Assembly (NCBI GenBank): GCA_026225275.1
Contig: JAMFSL010000154.1
Coordinates: 16,829 to 80,828, forward strand
Direction of reading: 5' to 3'
Length of the DNA stretch: 64,000 nt
From: Puia dinghuensis
Lineage (GTDB): Bacteria > Bacteroidota > Bacteroidia > Chitinophagales > Chitinophagaceae
Made by a program: the position numbers and the translations under genes. The notes below the pieces were generated by a model. It worked only from the letters and a program-made list of their open reading frames with translations. It was not told the origin of the DNA and did not search any database. Shown piece after piece: positions 17,272-27,518 of this stretch. Position 1 is the first letter of the stretch. Every line of letters starts with the position of its first letter.

Positions 17272-20034
17272 ATGAAAAATGCTTTTCTCCAGTTACTGCT
17301 CACTTTGATTAGCCCCTTCACGTTTTCGCAGGGAACGATTATTAAATATCTGTCCGGAACGGACAAGGACCATACAGTCCAATGGGATTTTTACTGTACG
17401 GGAGGGAGCAACAGTGGAAAATGGACAACGATTGCCGTCCCGTCCAACTGGGAATTGCAAGGTTTCGGCACCTATAACTACGGGCATGATAAAACAAAAG
17501 GCAACGAACAGGGCCTCTATAAACATGAGTTCTTTGCGGAGCGATGGACAGGCAAAAAAGTGTTTATCGTGTTTGAAGGGTCGATGACGGATACAAAAGT
17601 CATGATCAACGGCCAACTGGCAGGCCCCATACATCAGGGTGGCTTCTACCAGTTTAAATATGATATAACCGGCTTAATAAAAACAAATGCCAAAAATGTA
17701 CTCGAGGTTACGGTAGACAAAACATCCGCAAATGCCTCCGTTAACGACGCAGAACGGAGAAACAGTGATTTTTGGGTGTTTGGCGGCATTTTCCGGCCTG
17801 TATACCTGGAAATCGTTCCCCAAACTTTTATTGATCGGATCGCTATTGATGCCACTGCCGGCGGCTTATTTAAGCTTGACGTGTACCTTCAGCATGTAGT
17901 TGGCGGCGAAGCGGTTGAAGCACAGCTGCAGAAACGGGATGGCACTAATATCGGAACGCCTTTTTCAACAGCGGCGGATACCACATCGGAAAAAGTGCAT
18001 TTGGAAAGCTATTTGGAAAGACCACTGCTGTGGAGCAGTGAGTTTCCTAATTTGTACCAGGTCGTTATTACGGTAAAAAGCAAATCAGGCCCGGTTATCC
18101 ATCGTGTTTGGCAAAGGTTCGGTTTTCGAACTATTGAATTGCGGGCTAATGACGGATTTTACGTCAATGGGATAAAAGTAGTACTGAAAGGCTGTTGCCG
18201 GCATAGCTTTTGGCCTGAATCCGGCAGAACCCTAAGCTATGGCATAAATTTGTCAGATGTGAATTTAATGAAGCAAATGAACATGAACGCCGTAAGGATG
18301 TCACATTATCCGCCGGATCGTGACTTTTTAGACATTTGCGATTCGCTCGGATTATATGTGCTTGACGAATTGACGGGCTGGCAGGCAAAATATGATACAG
18401 TAGTGGGACGTAAATTAGTAAAAGAGCTGGTGATCAGGGATGTAAATCATCCATCTATTGTTTTTTGGGATAACGGCAATGAAGGCGGATGGAATACCGG
18501 ATTAGATAATGATTATTCCCTGTATGACCCTCAGAAACGTACCGTATTGCATCCATGGGCAGATTTTAACGGAGCGGATAACCACCATTATCCTGACTAC
18601 AAGTACCTATTGAAAACTGTAGCAACCGGAAAAGATGTTTTTTTCCCGACGGAATTTTTGCATGGTTTATACGATGGCGGCGCCGGGGCAGGGCTGGACG
18701 ATTTTTGGGACTGCATGACGAAGTATCCGCACAACGCCGGCGGTTTTATCTGGGCCTTCCTGGATGAAGCCGTTCTTCGTAAAGATAAGAACGGCCTTTA
18801 TGATACGGACGGTAATCACGCGCCTGACGGCATTGTCGGCCCACACCGGGAAAAAGAGGCCAGTTTCTATACCATTAAAGAAATTTGGTCACCGGTGTAT
18901 ATTAACCTTCAATCGGTTGATAAAAGCTTCAACGGGGAAATACCTGTTGAAAACAGGTATGCTTTTACCAACCTTAGCCAGTGCTTATTCAGATGGAAGC
19001 TGGTTAAATTCCCGACTGCCCGCGAAAAGGCGACAAAGGAAACAATAAAAGCGGAAGGCACCGTTGTCAACACTAATATTAAATCATCCGGCAAAGGCAT
19101 ACTTAAGCTCGGCCTGCCTGCGTCCTGGGCAAAAAATGACGCCCTTTATTTAACCGCGTTCGGGCCGGACCATAAAGAAATATATACCTGGACCTGGCCT
19201 ATCCCATCCACGAAAGATTTACCAAAAGGGTTTCCGGTATTTGCTTCCAAATCGACCATACAAGCTATGGAGACTTCAAATACTGTAGCGGTAAAATGCG
19301 ATGGGATAACTTATTATTTTAGTAAGGGTACGGGATATATCCTAAAGGTCGTCAGGCCGGGTTGCACGATATCCCTGTCAGGCGGACCGGTTTTGGCAGG
19401 AGTAAAAACAGAACTAAACCAATTCGTTTATGAACGGCTAAACGAGCAATACATCATTGAAGCGAATTACCGGGGTGAAGACTCGCTGCACGTTAAATGG
19501 ACTTTCACGCCGGGACATCCTGTTAAACTCGAGTATACCTATTCGCAGAGCGGAGATGTGGATTTTTCCGGGATCACTTTTAATTATCCCGAAGAAAAGA
19601 TGGAGGGCATGAAATGGCTGGGTCGTGGTCCGTACCGGGTGTGGAAAAACAGGCTGAAAGGAGAACGTTTTGGTGTTTGGCATAAGGCTTACAACAATAC
19701 TGTTACAGGACAGACCTGGGATTATCCCGAATTCAAAGGTTATCACGGAGCGGTCAAATGGGTGGTGATCGAAAATAATCAGTCCCCCTTTACTGTATAT
19801 TGCGGCAATAACGATGTGTATCTGCAAATGCTGCATCCGGCGAGGGAAGCGGACGCCTTGAAAAACAATAATGTAGAACCGGCATTTCCCGAAGGTAGCA
19901 TCGGTTTCCTGCATGCTATTGCACCGATAGGTACAAAATTTCATTCTGCCGATGCAATGGGCCCGCAAGGTCAAAAGACCCCAGCTGCCGGTCAACCGAT
20001 AAGCGGCATACTCTGGTTTGATTTTCTTAAATGA
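17272..20034 (+). CDS. GH2 family glycosidase (beta-galactosidase-like)
   Basis: Secreted GH2 enzyme of 920 residues. A signal peptide (ending near FSQG) is followed by the sugar-binding jelly roll (about 40-190, with VPSNWELQGFGTYNYG), the Ig-like domain (195-280), the TIM barrel (285-560) and C-terminal beta domains. Acid/base Glu about 404 lies in NHPSIVFWDNGNEGGWN and the likely nucleophile Glu about 461 in FFPTEFLHG. The surroundings of both differ from the LacZ subgroup at the left edge, so the substrate may be another beta-glycoside (mannoside, glucuronide or galactoside). It overlaps the GH76 gene by 4 bp (ATGA), so the two are translationally coupled. Confidence 0.88.
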   Translation: MKNAFLQLLLTLISPFTFSQGTIIKYLSGTDKDHTVQWDFYCTGGSNSGKWTTIAVPSNWELQGFGTYNYGHDKTKGNEQGLYKHEFFAERWTGKKVFIVFEGSMTDTKVMINGQLAGPIHQGGFYQFKYDITGLIKTNAKNVLEVTVDKTSANASVNDAERRNSDFWVFGGIFRPVYLEIVPQTFIDRIAIDATAGGLFKLDVYLQHVVGGEAVEAQLQKRDGTNIGTPFSTAADTTSEKVHLESYLERPLLWSSEFPNLYQVVITVKSKSGPVIHRVWQRFGFRTIELRANDGFYVNGIKVVLKGCCRHSFWPESGRTLSYGINLSDVNLMKQMNMNAVRMSHYPPDRDFLDICDSLGLYVLDELTGWQAKYDTVVGRKLVKELVIRDVNHPSIVFWDNGNEGGWNTGLDNDYSLYDPQKRTVLHPWADFNGADNHHYPDYKYLLKTVATGKDVFFPTEFLHGLYDGGAGAGLDDFWDCMTKYPHNAGGFIWAFLDEAVLRKDKNGLYDTDGNHAPDGIVGPHREKEASFYTIKEIWSPVYINLQSVDKSFNGEIPVENRYAFTNLSQCLFRWKLVKFPTAREKATKETIKAEGTVVNTNIKSSGKGILKLGLPASWAKNDALYLTAFGPDHKEIYTWTWPIPSTKDLPKGFPVFASKSTIQAMETSNTVAVKCDGITYYFSKGTGYILKVVRPGCTISLSGGPVLAGVKTELNQFVYERLNEQYIIEANYRGEDSLHVKWTFTPGHPVKLEYTYSQSGDVDFSGITFNYPEEKMEGMKWLGRGPYRVWKNRLKGERFGVWHKAYNNTVTGQTWDYPEFKGYHGAVKWVVIENNQSPFTVYCGNNDVYLQMLHPAREADALKNNNVEPAFPEGSIGFLHAIAPIGTKFHSADAMGPQGQKTPAAGQPISGILWFDFLK

Positions 20035-21206
20035 TGATAATAATGACCCAAAAAAAAGAAATACTTCGCTCTCCATATTGGAACATTGTTTCATTTTGCC
20101 TGCTTACGATCACCCTTTCTCACAGGGTCTCCGGCCAGGGCATTACCACCAGCCCCGACACGGCCTCTACCGGGACGAGCCGATATCAGCAGGAGCTGTC
20201 GTCCCTGCAACGGGCCATCTCCAGGAACTTTTACGACAGCGCCGCGGGTTACTATAAGGAATGGCCGGGTCCCGATCAACCGAGACACCCCTACACCTAT
20301 TTGTGGTCGCTCTGTGCCTTGTTCCAGGCGGACAACGAAATAGAAAAACTGGAGCCTCGGGCTACCCTTTTGCAACCCCTTCTCTCTATCATCCGGGATT
20401 ACGAAGATCCTGCTCCACCGCAACCCGGATTCGCGGACTACATCCGCAAATTCTCCGGCGGCGAACGCTATTACGACGATAACCAATGGCTGGGCATCAC
20501 CGCGCTCGACGCCTATGCCCGGACAAAAGACACAGGATATTTATCGCTAGGCCGGGAGATCTATACGTTTATGATGACAGGTTACGACACCGTTCTCACT
20601 GGCGGATTATACTGGAAGGAGAACAGGAAGACAAGCAAGAACACCTGCTCGAATGGTCCTGGTATTCTGGTGGCCCTTCAATTATACGAGGCCACCAAGG
20701 ATCGCGGCTACCTGGACACCGCCCTGATGTTATACCATTGGGTGAATAAAACATTGAAAGCGCCATCAGGGCTATACTACGATAACATCACTATCAAAGG
20801 CCGGATCAGCACGCCTATCCTGTCCTATAATACCGGCACGATGCTCGAATCCAATATCTACCTGTACGAATGTACCGGCGATAAAAACTACCTGCAGGAG
20901 GCCATATCTATCGCCGATAGCTCCCTTCCTTATTTCTATGGCGGAACACGATTCCGGGACACTTACTGGTTCAACGTCGTACTCCTGCGTGCCTACCAGC
21001 ACCTTTTGACATACGATAAAGACACCAAATATATCATGGGTTTTAAGCAATGCCTGGACTACGTCCTGCAAAACGAAAAGAACGAAAGAGGACTGTTCGC
21101 GGAAAAGGGCAAGCCCCTCGATCTGGTAGCGCATGCAGGTATGCTGGAGATGCTGACACGATTCGCCTGGTTAGACCAAAAGGGCATTATAGCCCATCAA
21201 CAATAA
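20031..21206 (+). CDS. GH76 endo-alpha-1,6-mannanase
   Basis: A 391-residue secreted protein. After a signal peptide (ending near RVSGQ) it has the (alpha/alpha)6 barrel of GH76, which cleaves the alpha-1,6-mannan backbone of fungal or yeast-type mannan. The paired catalytic aspartates are seen in YYDDNQW (about residues 149-150). Other family blocks are LYWKENRKTSKNTCSNGPG and LSYNTGTMLESNIYLYE. The start overlaps the stop of the GH2 gene by 4 bp; several closely spaced ATG codons in frame (20031, 20043) leave the precise start open. Its presence beside GH38 and GH92 makes alpha-mannan the best substrate prediction for the locus. Confidence 0.92.
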   Translation: MMIIMTQKKEILRSPYWNIVSFCLLTITLSHRVSGQGITTSPDTASTGTSRYQQELSSLQRAISRNFYDSAAGYYKEWPGPDQPRHPYTYLWSLCALFQADNEIEKLEPRATLLQPLLSIIRDYEDPAPPQPGFADYIRKFSGGERYYDDNQWLGITALDAYARTKDTGYLSLGREIYTFMMTGYDTVLTGGLYWKENRKTSKNTCSNGPGILVALQLYEATKDRGYLDTALMLYHWVNKTLKAPSGLYYDNITIKGRISTPILSYNTGTMLESNIYLYECTGDKNYLQEAISIADSSLPYFYGGTRFRDTYWFNVVLLRAYQHLLTYDKDTKYIMGFKQCLDYVLQNEKNERGLFAEKGKPLDLVAHAGMLEMLTRFAWLDQKGIIAHQQ

Positions 21207-21214
21207 ATCTGTGT

Positions 21215-22075
21215 ATGATAAAAGAACTGACAGCGCAACAGATTATCGACCGCATCCGGGTCGAATGCGGCGACACCTGGAGAACGTCTGCAGCAGATGT
21301 ATTTGACTGCGGAAACCCGGATACGCTCATCACAGGAATCGCAACCAGTTACACTCCTTCTATCGACGTCCTGCAACGAGCCGTCACGGCCGGTAAGAAT
21401 CTCCTCATCACCCAGCAGCCCGCGTTCTATGGCGAGACTGCTGCGTACCTGGCAAAAGACCCAGCCTATCTTTTTAAAAAAGAGTTTATCGAAAAAAATA
21501 ACCTCGTCATCTGGAGGTTCTATGACAATTGGATGGCGCGTCGTATGGATGGCCAGCTCCTCGGCCTTGCCAAGGCGCTCGGCTGGGAAAAATACCATCT
21601 CCCTCCGGATCGTCGCGAAAGCGCAGCCGCGTTCGATGATCCCGCCTATGCCTCAACCAACAACTATTTCATGCTTCCCGAAACCTCCCTCCGGGAGATC
21701 ATCCCCTACATCGAACAAAAACTCGATATAAAAGGTATCCGCGTCATCGGTGATCCGGCGACGAAAATCCGCAAAGTCGCCGTATCACATGGTATGTTCC
21801 AGTTTTCCCAACTACTGAGATTCCTAAGCGTCCCTGATGTCGATCTCATCCTGGTCGCAGAGGCCATCGAATGGGAAAGTCCGGAATATTTCCGGGACCT
21901 GCTGACCTGGAAAGGAAATGACAAAGCGATGATCCTTCTCGGCCGTGAGGCTTCGGAAGATCCGGGCTATGGCGTGGTGGCATCGTGGCTAAAAACGTTT
22001 ATCCCGGAAGTGCCCATAGAATGGTTGTCGGCAGGAGAGCCCTTTGGGGTACCTTCCGCTCCGTCGGCAAAATAA
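21215..22075 (+). CDS. NIF3-like protein lacking the putative metal-binding histidines
   Basis: A 286-residue protein of the NIF3/YbgI-like (dinuclear metal centre hexameric) family. The start at 21215, 8 bp after the GH76 stop, gives MIKELTAQQIIDRIR and no signal peptide, so it is probably cytosolic. It aligns along its length with its neighbour at 22084, but at three places where the neighbour has histidines it does not: TQQP for THEP, YDNWMA for FHDHWHA, and GREASED for SHNRGEE. If these are the metal ligands, this copy is metal-free and may act only as a partner subunit. The role in a polysaccharide locus is unknown. Confidence 0.75.
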   Translation: MIKELTAQQIIDRIRVECGDTWRTSAADVFDCGNPDTLITGIATSYTPSIDVLQRAVTAGKNLLITQQPAFYGETAAYLAKDPAYLFKKEFIEKNNLVIWRFYDNWMARRMDGQLLGLAKALGWEKYHLPPDRRESAAAFDDPAYASTNNYFMLPETSLREIIPYIEQKLDIKGIRVIGDPATKIRKVAVSHGMFQFSQLLRFLSVPDVDLILVAEAIEWESPEYFRDLLTWKGNDKAMILLGREASEDPGYGVVASWLKTFIPEVPIEWLSAGEPFGVPSAPSAK

Positions 22076-22083
22076 AAATCTTT

Positions 22084-22995
22084 ATGAAAAAAAACGATTT
22101 TTCCAGAAGAACGTTCCTGCGGCTATCAGGCATGGGTATGGCCGGCATCGGTCTGCCCATTATGAGTCTGGCCGTTTCCGGCGGCAAATCTACTCCGCTG
22201 ACTGCCGGTGATGTGATCGAAAGGATCAAGGCGCATGTCGGCGTTCCCTGGAAAACACCCACTGTCGATACCATCAAAGGCGGTAACGCCGGTATTGCCG
22301 TCACCGGTATAACCACGACATTCATGGCCACGCTCGATGTCATCCAACGGTCGGCGGCGGCAGGCAGGAACATGATCATTACGCACGAGCCGACCTTCTG
22401 GAGCAACCTGGACCTGCCCGACGGCCTCACCGACAATCCCCTCTACCAGCATAAAATGGAGGTGATCAACCGCGGTCATCTTGTTGTCTGGCGTTTTCAC
22501 GACCACTGGCATGCCCGCCAGCCGGACGGCATCATGGAAGGACAGCAGCACATCCTTGGCTGGGATCAATACCAGAATGTCGCCGTGGATGGGATCAGGA
22601 ACGGTGTATTTGAGCTGCCCCAAACGATCACCCTTCGGGTATTCGCGGAAGACATTGCCCGCAAACTGCAAAGCGATAATATCCGCGTCATCGGTGACCC
22701 CGCGACAAAAGTGTCCAAAGTATGCAATACAGCCAACCACCTCAGGGGCAGCGTAGAGGCGCTGCCGGTCGCCGATGCCTTTATCATCAAGGAGGCAGAT
22801 CGGGAAAATGACCTGGCCGAATGGTGCCGCGACATTGTACTATCCGGCCAAAAGAAGGGTTTTATCTTCATTTCGCACAACCGGGGCGAAGAATTTGGGA
22901 TGGTTAACTGCGCGCATTGGCTGCGCACGTTCATCCCGGAACTGCCTGTGGAATTTATTGCTTCCGGAGATCCGTTCTGGCGGACCTTACCGTGA
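22084..22995 (+). CDS. Exported NIF3-like dinuclear metal protein (Tat signal)
   Basis: A 303-residue protein that begins with a twin-arginine signal (SRRTFLRLSG, then a hydrophobic stretch to residue about 30). Tat export suits a protein folded around metal in the cytoplasm. The body matches the NIF3-like family: IITHEPTFW (ligand His and Glu), WRFHDHWHA and a C-terminal SHNRGEEFG. It starts 8 bp after the upstream paralogue and ends the GH operon. Known NIF3 proteins are dinuclear metal hydrolase-like enzymes with poorly defined substrates; the job here is unknown. The start was chosen because it yields the Tat motif; longer upstream starts would overlap the paralogue. Confidence 0.78.
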   Translation: MKKNDFSRRTFLRLSGMGMAGIGLPIMSLAVSGGKSTPLTAGDVIERIKAHVGVPWKTPTVDTIKGGNAGIAVTGITTTFMATLDVIQRSAAAGRNMIITHEPTFWSNLDLPDGLTDNPLYQHKMEVINRGHLVVWRFHDHWHARQPDGIMEGQQHILGWDQYQNVAVDGIRNGVFELPQTITLRVFAEDIARKLQSDNIRVIGDPATKVSKVCNTANHLRGSVEALPVADAFIIKEADRENDLAEWCRDIVLSGQKKGFIFISHNRGEEFGMVNCAHWLRTFIPELPVEFIASGDPFWRTLP

Positions 22996-23028
22996 TCGGA
23001 CTCGCGGGTCAGTCGCGACAGCGATCAC
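22992..23028 (+). terminator. Hairpin at the end of the GH operon
   Basis: GTGATCG (22992-22998) pairs perfectly with CGATCAC (23022-23028), and inside it TCGCG pairs with CGCGA around a 7-nt loop. The stem includes the stop codon of the NIF3 gene. There is no long T run after it (TTAAAAAG), so it is either a weak terminator or an mRNA-protecting stem. Confidence 0.45.
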
Positions 23029-23109
23029 TTAAAAAGTCGACAGCGAACAAATGGTGGAAGATGGATCCATCACCCTTTTTGGCCGTAAAGTGGGTGTCCT
23101 AACGACTTG

Positions 23110-23150
23110 ACAATTCGTCCATTTTATTTGACGAATTGTACAAATTTGTA
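23110..23150 (+). promoter_or_regulatory. Perfect inverted repeat and palindrome upstream of hybrid regulator 1
   Basis: ACAATTCGTC (23110-23119) and GACGAATTGT (23130-23139) are exact reverse complements with a 10-bp spacer, so the centres are 20 bp apart (two helical turns). It is followed by the 12-bp palindrome TACAAATTTGTA (23139-23150). The site lies about 130 bp before the regulator start. ACAATTCG also occurs in the susC2 promoter at 44287. A site for autoregulation by a dimeric AraC-type output domain is a reasonable inference. Confidence 0.5.
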
Positions 23151-23279
23151 AAAGCAAATATTCAAAATCATTGATTTACAGATTAGAATACCTGCCCTGC
23201 GCCAACCGTACACCGTTTTTCCCTTTAACTTATTAACTTTATCATATATTAAGTGCACTGGTTATGTGCCGGATGCATA

Positions 23280-26200
23280 ATGTTCAATATGAGGAGACGA
23301 AACTTCTTTAATGCTTGCTGGCTGTTGCTATCCACTATCTCCATAGGTCTGCCCGGCATTTCCTCCGGCCAGACCTATCCCTATCAATTCAATTACCTGA
23401 CGGTAGATGAAGGGCTTTCCCACACCGATGCCAACGATATTGCCCAGGACCGCCTGGGGTATATTTGGGTGGCTACCTATTTTGGCCTCGACCGGTTTGA
23501 CGGTTATGTCACCCGACAGTACTATAACAATAATGACCCTGTCAACAATGCTTTTAAGAACCGGATACGCTGCATTTTCCCGGACGATTCCGGGAAAATC
23601 TGGCTGGGTACGGAATTCGGGCTACAGTGTTTTGATCCCCGGACGGAGCAATATACCGACTATACGGCGCCGGATCAGAAAACCATTCTTCATTTTGAAA
23701 AGCTTTATAAACCGGAAGGCCAGCTCATCTATGGCTTCGTGGATGACCGGGTGGAGCTATATTCTGTTGCCCATCGGACGCTGGTGAAGATTCCGCTGAC
23801 CATTCCGGCAGGCATTCATCTGACCGACATGACCGCAGACCGGCAAGGCGTGATCTATCTGTCCAGTGACCATGGCTTGTGGATCCTGGATAAAAACGGC
23901 CGGTTTCATCCAGTGAATATACAAGGACTTACCGCGGTTAATTGCTCGACAGTCTGTTTTGACGAGGGTAACCACCTGATGACGGCGTCGGCCAACACTT
24001 TGTATGTTACCGGGATGAAGCCCGCTGGTGACAGCGTCCGGCCGGTCCTCTATGTCCGGGGAAAATTTGATGCGCCACGAACGAATTTTATCCGAAATAT
24101 CCTGCATGGCCGAAACGGCGATTTCTGGATTAATAACGGATCTGAATTGTTCCGGTTGGACCAGCACCTCCAGCTGCTGCAGGAGGTGAGCCGCGGGTCA
24201 GGGCCCCGGTCACTAAATACCAGTTCCCTGACAAAAGCGTTTATTGACCGCTCGCAATGCCTGTGGGTATGTACTTTCGGGGGCGGGTTGAACTATTGCG
24301 ACCTGAATGAAAAGCATTTCTATACTTTTCAGCATGAACCGGAAAACCCTAACTCATTAAGCGGAAACCATATCCGGAGCGTGCTGGAAGACGGTAACGA
24401 CGTTTGGATCGGCACGACAGCCAACGGGTTGAACCGCTATGACCGCAGGACGAGACAATTTTCCTTTTATAATACTTATAACTCGCCGGTACGGATCAGA
24501 GACAATGTCGTCGAATCGCTGGCGCTGGATGACGACCACAATTTGTGGATCGGCTGCGGATCCGGCATCCAAATCTTAAGCCCGGATAGAAAAACATGCT
24601 GGCAGCCGCCGGGCTACAAGGATTTTCCCACCTATGGTGTCGAGACCCTGGCCAAAGATTGTTTCGGCAATATGTGGTTTGGCGACCATATGGACCATTA
24701 CGGCGTCGTGTGGAAAGACAAAAAACGACAATACCATGTACGCTATTACGGCGAAAGCTACTTCATTCTTGCCGATAAGACCAAACCCCAGCTGATAGCT
24801 TCGAGCACCCATGGATTAAAACGCTATCTCATCGACGACCAGGGCAATATCCTCAAAACCTATTCCTACAATGCCTCCACGGCCGCCAACTCCCTGAGTT
24901 CCAACTACACGTATCCCATCTGCCGTCAAAACGACAGCGTGTACTGGGTCGGTACCATCGGCGGCGGAGTGGACCGGCTAACGCTCGATCCCGATGATGA
25001 ACATTATTCGGTTCGATCCTACACGGATAAAGACGGCGTGTTTAAAGATATCGAGAGCATGGAGATCGATAATGCCGGTAAGATCTGGATGGGGGGAAAC
25101 GGGTTGGAATGCCTGGACCCGTCCACCGACAAGGTAATCCGGTATGATAAGAACGACGGCTTGCAGGGAAACAGCTTCAAAGTGGGTTCGTCCTGTAAAG
25201 GCGCAGAAGGCATCCTTTATTTCGGAGGCATTAATGGCCTCAACTACTTTTACCCTGATGAGATCCGGGCGAATACCATCGGCGCGACGCCGAGACTCAC
25301 CGACATCATTATCAATAACCAGCACCCTGCCGTAGGCAGTCCCCAAAGCAAGAATTCGATCCCCGAGACCATTGGATATGACTCGTCCCTGGTCCTGAAC
25401 TATCTGCAAAATAATTTCACGATCTCATTCAGCGCCATGCATTTCGCCGGCCCGCTAAAATGCAGGTATCGCTACCGCCTGATCGGCTTCGACAAACAAT
25501 GGAAATATACCGATGGTAAAAACCCGAATGCCGCTTATAGCAATCTCGAATTCAAGCCGTACACTTTCCAGGTGCAGGCCACGAATAACGACGGCCTTTG
25601 GAGTAACGATATAGCTGGAATAGACATCATTATTACGCCCCCCTGGTGGAAGTCGCCGCCGGCGAAAGTGGTGTATTTCCTGCTCGTCCTGATGGCGCTT
25701 GCCGGCATCTATCTGTACCAGGCCCGTTGGTACCGGCTAAAACGAGAATTGGAGGTGCGCGCCGTCAATGAAAGAAAAAGAGAGGAGATGCATCAGCACC
25801 GCGAGGAACTGTATAAACAGCAGCTCACGTTTTTTACGAACATTTCGCATGAGTTCCGCACGCCGCTTACCCTGATCCTTGGCCCGCTCGAAGCCCTGAT
25901 CAGCGAAAATAAGAACAGGGCACTCGACACGTCCTATCAGCTGATGCTCAGAAACGCGAAACGGCTCATCAACCTGATCAGTGAGCTGATGAACTTCAAA
26001 AAGGTAACCGACAGCGTCATAAAACTCCATGTAGAACCCCTCTCCGTCCAGCAATTCTGCAGGGACGTCGCCGGTGAATTTCAAACCCTGGCCGACAGCA
26101 AGGGTATCGCTTTTACGATTGCGGATCATACGGCTGAAAAGGGAGAAGGCGACGTCACTGGCTTCTTTGATGTCCAGGTGCTCGAAAAGATCTTGTTTAA

Positions 26201-27470
26201 CCTGCTCAACAATGCGTTCAAATACACTAACTCCGGCGGTCGTGTCACCTTTGACATCTTCGAAGACCTTCAGCACCTGAAGCCCTCTTATTCTCATGGG
26301 TTCCGGCTGCTCAACGAATCTCATCGCGCCCGCCAATATCTGTACTTCCGCATTGCAGACTCCGGTATCGGCATTTCGGGCGACTCGCTGCACAGCATCT
26401 TCGACCGCTATTTCCGCGTAAGCGCGAACCACCTAGGTTCCGGCATCGGCCTGGCGCTGGTGAAAAGCCTTACCCAGCTGCATAAAGGAGATATCTATGT
26501 CTATAGCGAACGGAACGTCGGCACGGAGATCATCATCGGTATTCCGTGGGGGCAAGAAAATTATTCCGGGTCGGAAAAAGACCGGTCTGCCGTCAGGCTG
26601 GACACGCGACTTGAATTTGCCGTTAACCCTATCCCGGCGCCGGTTCCCGATACGGAAGAGGAAGCGCCGGCCCCCCCTGTTGCAGGCAGAAAGCGAATTT
26701 TGCTTGTGGACGACAATAAGGAGTTAAGGGTCTTTCTGCGCCAGGTGTTTGAAAAAAGTTACTACATCTTCGAAGCGGAAGATGGCCTGCAAGCCCTGGA
26801 AATGGCGACCTATAATATTCCCGACCTGATCATCAGCGACGTCATGATGCCCGGCATGAACGGGGTCGAACTGTGTAAAGCGGTAAAAGAACGGTTCGAA
26901 ACCAGCCATATTCCATTCATCATACTCTCTGCCAAGGACGCCCTGGAATCAAAATTAGCCGGAATGGAGTCCGGGGCAGACTATTATTTTGCCAAACCAT
27001 TGAGCGTCGACCTGCTGCGGTTGACGGTACATAATATATTCGAGCAAAGTGAAAAGCTCAAACAACGCTTCACTACCAACTACCTGACAGACGCCACAGA
27101 ACTGGTACACTCGGAGAAGGACAAAAAGTTTTTCCAAGAGCTGCTGGCGCTTATAGAAGAACATATCCAGGATGCGGAGCTGGATGTCGATTTTCTTTGT
27201 GACCGCCTCTATATCAGCCGCACCAGGTTGTATCAGAAGGTACAAAGCACGTCGGATCAGTCGGTAGCGGAATTTATCCGCACCATTCGGCTGAAAAAAG
27301 CCATCCAGATGATGACCCATGAAGACGTCACCATGAACGACGTGGCCATCCGGGTCGGGATGCAAAGCTCCTCCCATTTCTCACGGGTCTTCAAAAAAGA
27401 ATACGGCAAATCGCCGCTGCAGTACATGCAGTCACTGAAAAAAGACAATTTCCGGTCAGGCCCATACTAG
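23280..27470 (+). CDS. Hybrid two-component system regulator (sensor propeller, kinase, receiver, AraC)
   Basis: A one-protein sensor-regulator of about 1396 residues. A signal segment (ending near SSGQ) precedes a periplasmic sensor of two-component-propeller repeats (DRLGYIWVATYFGLDRFDG type) and a Y_Y_Y domain (about 720-790). One membrane helix follows (VVYFLLVLMALAGIYLY). The cytosolic part has HisKA (FFTNISHEFRTPL, His about 857), HATPase (NLLNNAFKYT, GSGIGLALV), a receiver domain (phospho-Asp about 1187 in IISDVMMPGMNG) and a C-terminal AraC-type HTH. Starts at 23280 or 23289 are both possible; an earlier GTG is less likely. It lies directly downstream of the GH operon and is the probable activator of the left half of the locus in response to a mannan fragment. 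The ligand is inferred. Confidence 0.93.
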   Translation: MFNMRRRNFFNACWLLLSTISIGLPGISSGQTYPYQFNYLTVDEGLSHTDANDIAQDRLGYIWVATYFGLDRFDGYVTRQYYNNNDPVNNAFKNRIRCIFPDDSGKIWLGTEFGLQCFDPRTEQYTDYTAPDQKTILHFEKLYKPEGQLIYGFVDDRVELYSVAHRTLVKIPLTIPAGIHLTDMTADRQGVIYLSSDHGLWILDKNGRFHPVNIQGLTAVNCSTVCFDEGNHLMTASANTLYVTGMKPAGDSVRPVLYVRGKFDAPRTNFIRNILHGRNGDFWINNGSELFRLDQHLQLLQEVSRGSGPRSLNTSSLTKAFIDRSQCLWVCTFGGGLNYCDLNEKHFYTFQHEPENPNSLSGNHIRSVLEDGNDVWIGTTANGLNRYDRRTRQFSFYNTYNSPVRIRDNVVESLALDDDHNLWIGCGSGIQILSPDRKTCWQPPGYKDFPTYGVETLAKDCFGNMWFGDHMDHYGVVWKDKKRQYHVRYYGESYFILADKTKPQLIASSTHGLKRYLIDDQGNILKTYSYNASTAANSLSSNYTYPICRQNDSVYWVGTIGGGVDRLTLDPDDEHYSVRSYTDKDGVFKDIESMEIDNAGKIWMGGNGLECLDPSTDKVIRYDKNDGLQGNSFKVGSSCKGAEGILYFGGINGLNYFYPDEIRANTIGATPRLTDIIINNQHPAVGSPQSKNSIPETIGYDSSLVLNYLQNNFTISFSAMHFAGPLKCRYRYRLIGFDKQWKYTDGKNPNAAYSNLEFKPYTFQVQATNNDGLWSNDIAGIDIIITPPWWKSPPAKVVYFLLVLMALAGIYLYQARWYRLKRELEVRAVNERKREEMHQHREELYKQQLTFFTNISHEFRTPLTLILGPLEALISENKNRALDTSYQLMLRNAKRLINLISELMNFKKVTDSVIKLHVEPLSVQQFCRDVAGEFQTLADSKGIAFTIADHTAEKGEGDVTGFFDVQVLEKILFNLLNNAFKYTNSGGRVTFDIFEDLQHLKPSYSHGFRLLNESHRARQYLYFRIADSGIGISGDSLHSIFDRYFRVSANHLGSGIGLALVKSLTQLHKGDIYVYSERNVGTEIIIGIPWGQENYSGSEKDRSAVRLDTRLEFAVNPIPAPVPDTEEEAPAPPVAGRKRILLVDDNKELRVFLRQVFEKSYYIFEAEDGLQALEMATYNIPDLIISDVMMPGMNGVELCKAVKERFETSHIPFIILSAKDALESKLAGMESGADYYFAKPLSVDLLRLTVHNIFEQSEKLKQRFTTNYLTDATELVHSEKDKKFFQELLALIEEHIQDAELDVDFLCDRLYISRTRLYQKVQSTSDQSVAEFIRTIRLKKAIQMMTHEDVTMNDVAIRVGMQSSSHFSRVFKKEYGKSPLQYMQSLKKDNFRSGPY

Positions 27471-27518
27471 AATCCTGATCATACCGGGCGGAAAAAACAA
27501 TGGCTGACCTGGCTACTG

